Shown here in pieces: positions 6,960 through 13,808 of a stretch of DNA of 14,110 nucleotides. The notes under the pieces were generated by a model. It searched no databases. It was not told where the DNA came from and saw only the letters and a program-made list of their open reading frames with translations. A program made the position numbers and the translations under genes. Every line of letters starts with the position of its first letter. Position 1 is the stretch's first letter. The DNA lies in the NCBI GenBank assembly GCA_025465405.1, contig JAODNL010000138.1, positions 1 to 14,110 on the forward strand, read 5' to 3'. The stretch comes from Pseudonocardiales bacterium. GTDB taxonomy: Bacteria > Actinomycetota > Actinomycetes > Mycobacteriales > Jatrophihabitantaceae.

Positions 6960-7763
6960 GTGTCCGCGCCCGTCTCAGGATTCGCGGCGGCCCGTCTGAC
7001 CGTCGTGCTGCTGCACGGTCAGCCCGGTGCTGCCTCGGATTGGAACGCCGTCGTCGCGGCGTTGCCGGATGACCTCGCCCACCTGGCGCTCGATCGTCCG
7101 GGTTACCGCGGCAACCCGCACCCGCCCGGAAGCTTCACCGACAACGCCCAGTGGCTGCTCGGCGAGCTGGACCGGGCCGGCGTCCGCGAGGCCGTGCTCG
7201 TCGGTCACTCCTACGGCGGCGGGGTCGCGCTCGCGGCCGCGGCGCTCGCACCGGACCGCGTCCGCGGGCTGGTGCTGGTGGCCAGTGTGGGTCCTGGCTG
7301 CTTGGACGGTTGGGATGCCCTGCTCGCCGCACCATTCATAGGGCCGGTCTGTGCGATCGCCGCCTGGTGGTTGACCCCCTGGGTGGCCCGGCGCCGGCTG
7401 GCCCGCATCGAGCGCCTGCTCGGGCGACCGTTGGAGCCCCACGAGCACCTGAGTTGGGAGATCTGGGGCAGCGCCCGGCACGAGCACGGCGCGATGTGGC
7501 GCACGTTTCTCACCGAGCAGCGCGAACTCGTACACGGCATCGACCGGCTTGCCGAGACGCTTCCGCAGCTCGCTACCCCGAGCGTCGTGATCGCGGACCC
7601 GGCCGACAAGATGATCTCGGTCAGCACCGCCTACACACTCCAGAGCCTTCTTCCCAACGCCCACCTCGTGCTCGTCGACGAAGGCGGGCACCATCTGCCA
7701 CGACGCATTCCCTCCGTCATCGCGGCGGAGATCGCGGGCTTCCTCAGTTCCGGCTTGACCTGA
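6960..7763 (+). CDS. Alpha/beta hydrolase
   Basis: This 267-residue cytoplasmic protein has the full alpha/beta-hydrolase layout. The oxyanion-hole motif HGQPG is at 19-23. The nucleophile elbow G82-H-S84-Y-G-G gives the catalytic serine. A cap region rich in Trp and Arg (about 115-195) follows, then an acidic residue in IADPADKM (Asp213 or Asp216), and a histidine in GGHHLPR (244 or 245). The family includes esterases, C-C bond hydrolases and haloperoxidase-like enzymes, so the substrate is open. The GTG at 6960 directly follows a -10-like TAGCCT, suggesting a leaderless transcript. Starting later would remove part of the first strand. It is divergent from the TIGR03118 gene and 28 bp ahead of the LLM oxidoreductase gene, whose own promoter overlaps the end of this gene. 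Confidence 0.9.
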   Translation: MSAPVSGFAAARLTVVLLHGQPGAASDWNAVVAALPDDLAHLALDRPGYRGNPHPPGSFTDNAQWLLGELDRAGVREAVLVGHSYGGGVALAAAALAPDRVRGLVLVASVGPGCLDGWDALLAAPFIGPVCAIAAWWLTPWVARRRLARIERLLGRPLEPHEHLSWEIWGSARHEHGAMWRTFLTEQRELVHGIDRLAETLPQLATPSVVIADPADKMISVSTAYTLQSLLPNAHLVLVDEGGHHLPRRIPSVIAAEIAGFLSSGLT

Positions 7764-7785
7764 AGTTCGATTGAGGTCTTAGCGT
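7755..7785 (+). promoter_or_regulatory. Promoter of the LLM-class oxidoreductase gene
   Basis: TTGACC (7755-7760) and TAGCGT (7780-7785) form a good housekeeping-type promoter with a 19-bp spacer. Six bases separate the -10 from the ATG at 7792, so transcription should begin at or next to the A of the start codon, giving a leaderless mRNA. The -35 lies within the last codons of the upstream hydrolase gene, so the LLM gene can be expressed independently of it. Confidence 0.6.
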
Positions 7786-7791
7786 CGAACG

Positions 7792-8631
7792 ATGGAATCC
7801 ATGAGCGAACTCCGGCGCGGGCCGATCGGCGTCGCGCTGAACGTCTCGGCCGACGACGCGCATCTCGACGAGGCCGCCGAACTGGAGAAGTTGGGATACT
7901 CGACGATCTGGCTTCCCGGCGGGCAGATCGACAACCTGGACACGGTCGCCAAGGTCGTCAGGGCGACCACAAGGATTCCCGTCGCATCCGGCATCCTCTC
8001 GTCCGACGTCTTCGGCCCCGACGAGGTTGCGCGGCTGTATGCCGATCTGCAGGCAATGGAGCCGGAGCGTTTCGTCGTCGGCCTTGGTGGATCGCAGAAG
8101 CCGAAGTCGCTGCGAGCCCTGCACGACTATCTGGACCGGCTGGACGCGGCCGACCCGCCGGTGCCGGCCGAGCGCCGAATCCTGGCTGCGCTCGGGCCCC
8201 GCAAGCTCGACCTGGCTCGGGCTCGGTTTGCCGGGGCGGTAACGCTGCTCGTCACGCCCGCTCACACCAGGGATGCACGGCGCATCCTCGGTGCCCGCGC
8301 CACCCTCGCCGTCGACCAGATGCTGGTGCTCGACAGCGATGCCGAGCGAGCGCGCGAGACCGCGCGTGGCCCGCTCAGGTTCCTGTCGCAGATCCCGGGA
8401 TACGTGGCCAACTTCGAAAGGATGGGATTCAGTAGCGCCGACATCTCTGAGCTGAGCGATCGACTCGTCGACGAGCTCGTTGTCTGGGGCGACGCGGACG
8501 CGATCATCGCTCGCGTTCGTCAGCACCAGGCGGCGGGGGCGAATCAGGTCGTGCTCAGCGCGCTGAGCGACGGTGATCAACCAGGCCCGATCGAGGTAGC
8601 GCGTCGGCTCGCCGGACCGCTGGCAGAGTAG
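7792..8631 (+). CDS. LLM-class F420-dependent oxidoreductase (TIGR03620-like)
   Basis: The 279-residue protein resembles luciferase-like monooxygenase family enzymes that use coenzyme F420, of the TIGR03620 type. The N-terminal strand GPIGVALN, the helix HLDEAAELEKLGYSTIWLPGG, then ATTRIPVASGILSSDVFGPDEVARLYADLQAMEPERFVVGLGG are characteristic of the barrel. The C-terminal part ends in the expected W-G-D-A-D-A-I-I-A-R-V helix followed by GANQVVLSAL. It is slightly shorter than many LLM proteins but fits this subgroup. The cofactor is inferred from family; there is no substrate clue. The ATG at 7792 is chosen because a promoter places transcription start on it. The ATG at 7801 is a possible alternative. 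The GT4 gene follows 12 bp downstream and may be co-transcribed. Confidence 0.86.
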   Translation: MESMSELRRGPIGVALNVSADDAHLDEAAELEKLGYSTIWLPGGQIDNLDTVAKVVRATTRIPVASGILSSDVFGPDEVARLYADLQAMEPERFVVGLGGSQKPKSLRALHDYLDRLDAADPPVPAERRILAALGPRKLDLARARFAGAVTLLVTPAHTRDARRILGARATLAVDQMLVLDSDAERARETARGPLRFLSQIPGYVANFERMGFSSADISELSDRLVDELVVWGDADAIIARVRQHQAAGANQVVLSALSDGDQPGPIEVARRLAGPLAE

Positions 8632-8634
8632 GAT
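8629..8634 (+). promoter_or_regulatory. Possible -10 element upstream of the GT4 gene
   Basis: TAGGAT fits TANNNT and ends nine bases before the TTG start at 8644. It overlaps the TAG stop of the LLM gene. The upstream hexamer in -35 position (around 8604-8609) is poor, and the GGAT could instead act as a weak ribosome binding site, so this is tentative. Confidence 0.25.
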
Positions 8635-8643
8635 CGGTTCATC

Positions 8644-9741
8644 TTGAAGGTGGCGATGCTCGCTCCTATCGCGTGGCGCACGCCGCCGCGCCATTACGGC
8701 CCGTGGGAATCGGTCACGAGCCTGTTGACCGAAGGCCTCGTGGCGCGGGGAGTGGACGTGACGCTGTTCGCGACGGCCGACTCTTTGACGGCGGCTGCTC
8801 TCGACGCGGTCTCCCCCCGTGGCTACGCCGAGGACCCTGCGATGGACGGACGGGTCTGGGAGGCGATTCACGTATCGCATGCGCTGAGCCGCTCCGCCGA
8901 GTTCGATCTCGTGCACAACCAGCTGGACTGGCTGCCGTTGGCCTTCGACGAGCACGTGCGCGCACCGATGGTGACGACGATCCACGGCTTCTCGGGCCCG
9001 GGAATCCTGCCTGCGTATGCACGGTCGCGGTCGGCGTTCGTCGCGATCTCGGACTCGGATCGCAGCCCGGAGTTGGACTACATCGCGACGATCCACCACG
9101 GCATCGACCTCGACGCGCTCGTATTCAGCTCGGCAGCAGGGGAGGACCTGGTCGCGTTCGGCCGAGTGCATCCGGACAAGGGCACGGCCGACGCGATCGC
9201 CATCGCTCGTCGGGCCGGGCGCCGGCTCGTCATCTGCGGGATCGTTCAGGACGAGCGGTATTTCGTCGAACAGGTCCAGCCACACATCGACGGTGACCGC
9301 GTCGTCTTCCGCGGCTCGGTCGGCCCGCAGGAACGAGCGGCGATCCTGGGGTCGTCGGCGGCATTGCTGCACCCGATCCACTTCGACGAACCGTTCGGTC
9401 TCTCGGTCGTCGAGGCGATGGCCTGTGGGACCCCGGTCGTCGCGTATCAGCGCGGTTCGATGGCGGAAGTCGTCGACGCCGGCGTCACCGGATACCTGGC
9501 GCACGACGTCGCGTCGGCCGTCGAGGCGGTCGCGGCCGCGGTGGTGCTGGATCGATCGGCGGTGCGGGCCCGCGCCTGCGCCCGCTTCAGCGTCGACCGG
9601 ATGGTCGAGGACTACATCGATACCTACGAGAAGCTCCTTGCCCGTCCACGGCCGGCCGTAGATCAGGTCCTGGTCAGCGCGCCCAACACCTCAGCGATCG
9701 GCGACCAGGCGAGCCCGATCCGCGCATCGCCGATCCCGTAG
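8644..9741 (+). CDS. Family 4 glycosyltransferase
   Basis: This is a GT-B retaining glycosyltransferase of 365 residues, probably cytosolic and using a nucleotide sugar. The N-terminal acceptor domain starts MKVAMLAPIAWRTPP with the family-typical YGPWE and then FDLVHNQ and TTIHGF. The donor domain has FGRVHPDKGTADAI and the E-x7-E motif: Glu249 in HFDEPFGLS and Glu257 in VVEAMACGTPVVA. The start is TTG at 8644, giving the usual N-terminal strand; an in-frame ATG at 8656 is the alternative. The domain ends near YEKLLARPRP. The last 27 residues are encoded opposite the GH130 C-terminus, and their unusual sequence suggests read-through beyond an ancestral stop. It converges on the GH130 operon and probably works with it. 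Donor and acceptor are unknown. Confidence 0.9.
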   Translation: MKVAMLAPIAWRTPPRHYGPWESVTSLLTEGLVARGVDVTLFATADSLTAAALDAVSPRGYAEDPAMDGRVWEAIHVSHALSRSAEFDLVHNQLDWLPLAFDEHVRAPMVTTIHGFSGPGILPAYARSRSAFVAISDSDRSPELDYIATIHHGIDLDALVFSSAAGEDLVAFGRVHPDKGTADAIAIARRAGRRLVICGIVQDERYFVEQVQPHIDGDRVVFRGSVGPQERAAILGSSAALLHPIHFDEPFGLSVVEAMACGTPVVAYQRGSMAEVVDAGVTGYLAHDVASAVEAVAAAVVLDRSAVRARACARFSVDRMVEDYIDTYEKLLARPRPAVDQVLVSAPNTSAIGDQASPIRASPIP

Positions 9742-11132
9742 GGCAGCCACAAGATGCCGTCGTGCGCGAACGCCCCGCAGGAGTAAAGGACGTTGGGGAC
9801 GTAGCCGTCCTGCTCGCTGCGATCTGGCTCCAGCAGCGGACATTCCAGGCGACCCAACACGATGCTCGGATCCCTGAGATCCAGCAGGATGGCTCCGATG
9901 GCGTAGGTACGCATTGCTCCCACGCCGTGAGTGATCACGAGCCAGCCGTCGTCGGTTTCGATGGGCGGTCCACAGTTGCCGACCTGCAGGGACTCCCACG
10001 AGGCGGTCGGTTCCTGGAGGAGCTTCGGCTCGTTCCAGATATAGCCATCGGCTGACGAGGCCAGGCTCGTGCTCTCGCCGTTGGAACGGCACAGCGCGAG
10101 GTGGCGGCCCTCCACTTGCCTCGGAAACAGGGCCATGCCCTTGTTCCGGGCTGCCGGTCCTGCCAACCGGTGTGCCTGGAAAACGCGCAGGTCCGGACTG
10201 GTCAACAGCCGTGGCGCGATCCGTTGGCCGTCGTAGGCGGTGTAGGTCGCGCGGTAGTCGACCGTGCCGTCGTCGTCGACGTGTCGGGTGAATCGCGCGT
10301 CTTCCATTCCGTGGCTCTCCTCGGCGGCCGAGGGGAGCAGGACGCGCTGTTCCAGCGCGGTGTCATCGGTGAACTCCACGGCGTAGGAGGAGGACACAAG
10401 TCGGCGTACCAGCTCGACGGTCGTAGCGGCTCCAGGCCGCGACAGCAGGTCGGGGTGCAGGCCGGCCAGCGCCTGTTCGAGGCTGGCGCCGCTGAATTCG
10501 ACGGGTAAGGCGTGCAGTACGGCTTGCGCGAGTTCGTCGACGTGCCCCTGATCAGCGAGCGCGGCCCGCAGATGAGCCTTGTGCCACGGGGTTGGCGAGA
10601 CCGTACCCGCCGCTATGGGAGACGGGCGTGGTGAGAACGACCAGCGTTCACCGGGTCCGACCACCGCCGAACAGAATCCGATTGAGGAGACGTGCCCCTC
10701 GCCGATGCCGCGCAAGCTGATCGCGATGCGCACCTCGCCGTCGGCGAGTGAGCTCTGGTCGGGATGCAGCATCGCGCTCGGGTTGCAGACGGCGGCAGCC
10801 TCGACGGCGTATTCCGCGGTGAAGGTCGCACCTAGCAGCAGCGTGCGCGCGTGCGTCGTGTGACGGGATTCCTCGGTATGGGCGGCGACGACCGACGCGT
10901 GGCCGATGAGTAGTTCTTCGTAGTTCGGGTGTCGGGCCGCGAACTTCTCCAGCAACTGGGCGACGATGCGCTCGACCTCGGGCTCGTCCAGACTCATGAC
11001 GCGGGCGACGATCTCCTGCGCGCGGGAATGCGGCAGGTGGAGTTCCTCGCCCGGGAGGAAAAGCCGGGCAACCACGCGCGCCGGGTCCCGGTTCAGCGTG
11101 GCGCCCGTGCGATGCGCCAGCGGCGGCGTCAT
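9663..11132 (-). CDS. GH130-family glycoside phosphorylase/hydrolase-like protein
   Basis: GH130 enzymes are five-bladed beta-propellers that mostly phosphorolyse or hydrolyse beta-mannosides, releasing mannose 1-phosphate when they are phosphorylases. This 489-residue protein shows family signatures: NPSA (117-120), HVSSIGF (147-153), G275-M-E-D-A-R280 carrying the conserved E-D-x-R, YTAYD (297-301), KGMALFP (331-337) and GNCGPPIETDDGWLVITHG (386-404). Typical GH130 members are about 300-350 residues. The extra length is an N-terminal extension of about 110 residues and an insert near 180-245, so this belongs to a longer, poorly characterised subgroup. There is no signal peptide, so it acts in the cytoplasm. 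Its ATG overlaps the stop of the barrel gene (ATGA). The final 79 bp overlap the convergent GT4 gene. Whether it is a phosphorylase or hydrolase, and its linkage, cannot be decided here. Confidence 0.87.
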   Translation of the reverse strand: MTPPLAHRTGATLNRDPARVVARLFLPGEELHLPHSRAQEIVARVMSLDEPEVERIVAQLLEKFAARHPNYEELLIGHASVVAAHTEESRHTTHARTLLLGATFTAEYAVEAAAVCNPSAMLHPDQSSLADGEVRIAISLRGIGEGHVSSIGFCSAVVGPGERWSFSPRPSPIAAGTVSPTPWHKAHLRAALADQGHVDELAQAVLHALPVEFSGASLEQALAGLHPDLLSRPGAATTVELVRRLVSSSYAVEFTDDTALEQRVLLPSAAEESHGMEDARFTRHVDDDGTVDYRATYTAYDGQRIAPRLLTSPDLRVFQAHRLAGPAARNKGMALFPRQVEGRHLALCRSNGESTSLASSADGYIWNEPKLLQEPTASWESLQVGNCGPPIETDDGWLVITHGVGAMRTYAIGAILLDLRDPSIVLGRLECPLLEPDRSEQDGYVPNVLYSCGAFAHDGILWLPYGIGDARIGLAWSPIAEVLGALTRT

Positions 11133-12154
11133 CGCAATTCGTTTACGCGCCGTACGTGCTGGGCAGTCGACAGCATCGCCAGGGTTGATTCGGCACCCTG
11201 ATTCTCGTTGCGGCCGGTCGGCTCGAGGCCGTCGTAGCCGCCGCCGGTGCTGGCGTCGAACATCGGGGTTGCGCTGTCGTTCTGCCCGAGGAACCAGCCC
11301 CAGGCAAGCCGAATCCCCTTCAGCCAGCGCGGATCGAGCGTCGCCCGATATGCGCTGGCACAGGCGTCGGCCAAGGCGGCCGCTTCGATCGGTTGCTGGT
11401 CGTAGCCAGGCCCGACTTCGCCGCGGCCCCGGCCCGCGGTGGGCGTCACCGACAGATGGCCGTCACGGGTTTCGACACGCAGCAAGAATCGGAGCAGGAG
11501 CAGGCCGCGATCGAGCGTCTGGGTGTCGGCGAGCGCAGCACCGGCCACGATCAACGCCTCCACGATTGCGCCGTTGCCGTAGGTCAGCCGCGCTTCGGGC
11601 CACGGCCAGTCGGGATTAGGGCCCGGGTGGCCGATGCAGCGAACCGCTTCGACCAGCAGGTCCTGTGCGGAACCATCAATGGGTTGCACGCCAAGAACCT
11701 CGGCCGCGCCGAGGGCCGCGAACGCCATGGATCGCCGGTGTGGAGATCGCCGCTGGGCAGCCAGCAAAAATCCGGACAAAGCCTGCGCGCGCCTACCCTC
11801 GGTGCTCGCTCGCGCGGCCGCCACCCCGAGGCCCCAGAGTGCGCGTCCCCACCAATCGCCGACTGCGGCGTCGTCGTGCCAGTGGCCCTCGACGTCCATC
11901 CGGTTGTGGCACGAGCCGTCCGGGTCCAGCGCCATGAGGACGAAGTCCAGGTAGCACTGCTCCAGGCGCTGCAAGGCCTCCGTTGGCTTGGGTTCGCGGC
12001 AGACCACGACGAGGCCCCGGGCGGCGTCGTCCACGCAGTAGCCGTGTTCGCGTCGGGGCGTCGAGTGGGCGGCGTGCTCGAAGAGCCCGCGCTCGTCGGT
12101 GAGATGTTCTAGATGATCGAAGACCGGTGCCGGCCGGCCACGACCGGCGGTCAC
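11129..12154 (-). CDS. (alpha/alpha)6-barrel glycosidase-like protein linked to GT4
   Basis: The 341-residue protein is helical and resembles the domain often attached to the C-terminus of GT4 transferases in other bacteria. Visible signatures are GYCVDDAARGL (38-48), DGSCHNRMD (79-87), W-W-G-R-ALWGLG (101-110), NPDWPWPEARLTYGNG in the middle, YDQQPIEAAALADA, WFLGQND, and GGYDGLEPTGRNENQGAEST near the end. The spaced acidic residues (Asp42, Asp43, Asp87, Glu322) and many tryptophans suggest a carbohydrate-binding cleft. I know of no assigned activity for this group. It could hydrolyse, or assist transfer to, the product of the neighbouring transferases. It starts at GTG 12154, which shares GTGA with the upstream GT4 stop. 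Its own stop shares ATGA with the GH130 start, making a tightly coupled trio. Confidence 0.75.
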   Translation of the reverse strand: MTAGRGRPAPVFDHLEHLTDERGLFEHAAHSTPRREHGYCVDDAARGLVVVCREPKPTEALQRLEQCYLDFVLMALDPDGSCHNRMDVEGHWHDDAAVGDWWGRALWGLGVAAARASTEGRRAQALSGFLLAAQRRSPHRRSMAFAALGAAEVLGVQPIDGSAQDLLVEAVRCIGHPGPNPDWPWPEARLTYGNGAIVEALIVAGAALADTQTLDRGLLLLRFLLRVETRDGHLSVTPTAGRGRGEVGPGYDQQPIEAAALADACASAYRATLDPRWLKGIRLAWGWFLGQNDSATPMFDASTGGGYDGLEPTGRNENQGAESTLAMLSTAQHVRRVNELR

Positions 12155-13287
12155 GCCGCGACGCTGGCCGTGATCAGTTGCGAAGCGAGGTCCCGATACT
12201 GCTCGGCGACGGCTGGCCAGAGCAACTGCGGCGCCGAAGCCGCCGCGATGTGCGACATTTGTCCGGCCAGATCGCCGCTAGTGATCAGGGTGCGCAGAGC
12301 CACGGCGATCGCCGTGGGGTCGCGGTGCGCGACGACGATGCCGGCACCGGTGGCAAGTAGCTCCGTTGCGTGCGGAAACCGCGTCGCCACGACTGGTTTG
12401 CCGGCGGCAACCGCCTCGATCAGAACTCCCGAAGTGACTTGATCCACGGAGTCGTAGGGCAGCAGCACGATATCGGCCGACCGCACGAGGTGCGCCAGCG
12501 CGGTCGCGTCCCGGTAGTGGCCGTCGAACGTGACCGACGAACTCAACCCCAAGCGGCGCACTTGGTTCTGGAGACCGGTGCGATACGCCTCGCCTTCGCG
12601 CTGCAGCACCTTGGGGTGAGTCTGTCCGGCTATGACGTAGCGCGGCATCGGTCGTAGGTCGCGCAACTCCGCCATCGCGTCGATGCCCCACTCGATGCCC
12701 TTGCCCGGACCCAACAGCCCCCACGTCAGAATCGTCGACTGGCCGTTGCGGAACATCGGAATACCCGCGCTCGTGGTCGGTGACATCTCTGGCGCGCCGT
12801 GAGCGATGATGCTGACCTTGCGCAGGTCGACGTGGTAGCCGGACGCAAGCCGGTCCCGCGCAGCCATCGTCATCGTCACCACCGCGTCCGCCTTGGCGAC
12901 AACCGCTTCGAGGACCTCGCGCTGGTGCGGCGTCGGTTCGACGAGCACTGTGTGCAGGACCACGATGCACGGGATCTGGAGGCCGTCGAGAAGCGGCAGG
13001 ATCTCCTCCCCGTCCCGTCCGCCGTAGACGCCGTATTCGTGCTGGACGATCGCCACGTCGCACGCGTTGAGGTGCGCCACGCCGCGGTGCAGGCTGGCCC
13101 GGTCACCCATCACGAGTTGAGCGACGACCTCCGCGCCCGGCCGCGACTCGGGCGTTTCCACGAGGCGCACGACGTGCCCTTCGCTCGCGTCGGGCAGCAC
13201 CAGCGCCTGCCGCAGCGATGCCGTGAACGTGGCCAGACCGCACTGGGTCGGCGGGAAGGTGCTGACAAATCCAAAGCGCGTGCTCAC
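12151..13287 (-). CDS. Family 4 glycosyltransferase, first gene of the GH130 operon
   Basis: This 378-residue GT-B glycosyltransferase begins STRFGFVSTFPPTQCGLATFT, the usual opening of this GT4 group. QHEYGVYGG sits in the N-terminal domain. The donor-binding half has TWGLLGPGKGIEWGIDAM, YVIAGQTHP, and the signature SADIVLLPYDSVDQVTSGVLIEAVAAGKPVVAT, with Glu in the conserved IEA position. I chose the GTG at 13287, with an AAGG about ten bases upstream, because homologous sequence starts there. An ATG at 13380 would add 31 arginine-rich residues unlike the family. It is the first gene of the GT4, barrel, GH130 chain, with a GTGA overlap to the barrel gene. In some bacteria this GT4 and the barrel occur as one polypeptide (from memory), so here they may work as a complex. 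The sugar donor is not evident. Confidence 0.92.
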   Translation of the reverse strand: MSTRFGFVSTFPPTQCGLATFTASLRQALVLPDASEGHVVRLVETPESRPGAEVVAQLVMGDRASLHRGVAHLNACDVAIVQHEYGVYGGRDGEEILPLLDGLQIPCIVVLHTVLVEPTPHQREVLEAVVAKADAVVTMTMAARDRLASGYHVDLRKVSIIAHGAPEMSPTTSAGIPMFRNGQSTILTWGLLGPGKGIEWGIDAMAELRDLRPMPRYVIAGQTHPKVLQREGEAYRTGLQNQVRRLGLSSSVTFDGHYRDATALAHLVRSADIVLLPYDSVDQVTSGVLIEAVAAGKPVVATRFPHATELLATGAGIVVAHRDPTAIAVALRTLITSGDLAGQMSHIAAASAPQLLWPAVAEQYRDLASQLITASVAA

Positions 13288-13393
13288 AGAGCGGAGCCTT
13301 TCGGTTTGACGGCCCCCCGCTGGTCCAGGACGGAGCCTCACGCGCGAGGTGTTCACAATCGCTGGCAGCGTGTGTGCCAACTATCAGCGAGAT

Positions 13394-13576
13394 TCAGACG
13401 GACGAGCAGACACAGCCGCGGGAGAGAGCCTGAGTCAGCGTTGCGGCGCAATAGCGCAGCGCGATGGCGTCGTGCCGGTCCAGCTCGTGCGGGCACGTCG
13501 TGCAGGATCCTGCTGGAAGCGTGGCCAAAGCCGCGATTGGCGCTGCGGTCTGTGAATCGGTGGGTGCTGCGGTCAT
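13394..13576 (-). CDS. Small cysteine-rich RGCVC-family protein
   Basis: This is a 60-residue protein with five cysteines, C25-x-x-C28, C43, and C55-x-C57 in the closing SRGCVC motif, plus His30 and His35 in CPHELDRHD. The pattern CPH-x-L-x-x-H-D-x-I-A-x-R-Y-C-A-A-T followed by RGCVC recalls a family of short actinobacterial proteins annotated by that motif, with no known function. The Cys/His spacing suggests metal binding, most simply zinc. The ATG at 13576 has AGGT about eight bases upstream. A longer in-frame ATG at 13642 lacks family-like sequence. It lies 106 bp upstream of the GT4 gene on the same strand, so it may share the operon or a regulatory region. Because it is so short, the call rests on motif recognition, and a chance frame cannot be fully excluded. 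Confidence 0.65.
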   Translation of the reverse strand: MTAAPTDSQTAAPIAALATLPAGSCTTCPHELDRHDAIALRYCAATLTQALSRGCVCSSV

Positions 13577-13614
13577 GAGGCGACCTGACTGCGTCGGACT
13601 TACCGGCGCTTGGT

Positions 13615-13630
13615 GGACTGCTCCCAGTCC
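13615..13630. other. Short hairpin upstream of the RGCVC gene
   Basis: GGACTG (13615-13620) and CAGTCC (13625-13630) form a perfect 6-bp stem with a 4-base loop, 38 bp upstream of the small RGCVC gene on the leftward strand. It has no T-tract, so it is not an ordinary terminator. It may be an operator half-site pair or leader structure, or chance. Confidence 0.25.
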
Positions 13631-13808
13631 GGGTCGGCACATCGCGCCGAACTCGACATCAACCGAGACAACACCCAGACTACGCGATATATGGGACCCC
13701 TGGATTCATGCGCGGCTGTCTGCCCGGACCCGACGCGAAAAGTCGAGATCTCGCCGAGGTGGCTGACAGGGTAGACGCGAGGGAGATCGGCGAGCCGGGG
13801 AGGCAGCC

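Noticed and set aside
7744..9504. 586-codon open frame on the - strand
   Set aside because: It lies opposite the LLM and GT4 genes, both of which have clear family motifs. The translation is Arg/Asp/Val-rich low-complexity with no domain.
8644..9741. The GT4 gene as an SqdX-type sulfoquinovosyltransferase partner of sqdB
   Set aside because: It is about 7 kb from sqdB and abuts the GH130 cluster, and no SqdX-specific feature could be recognised.
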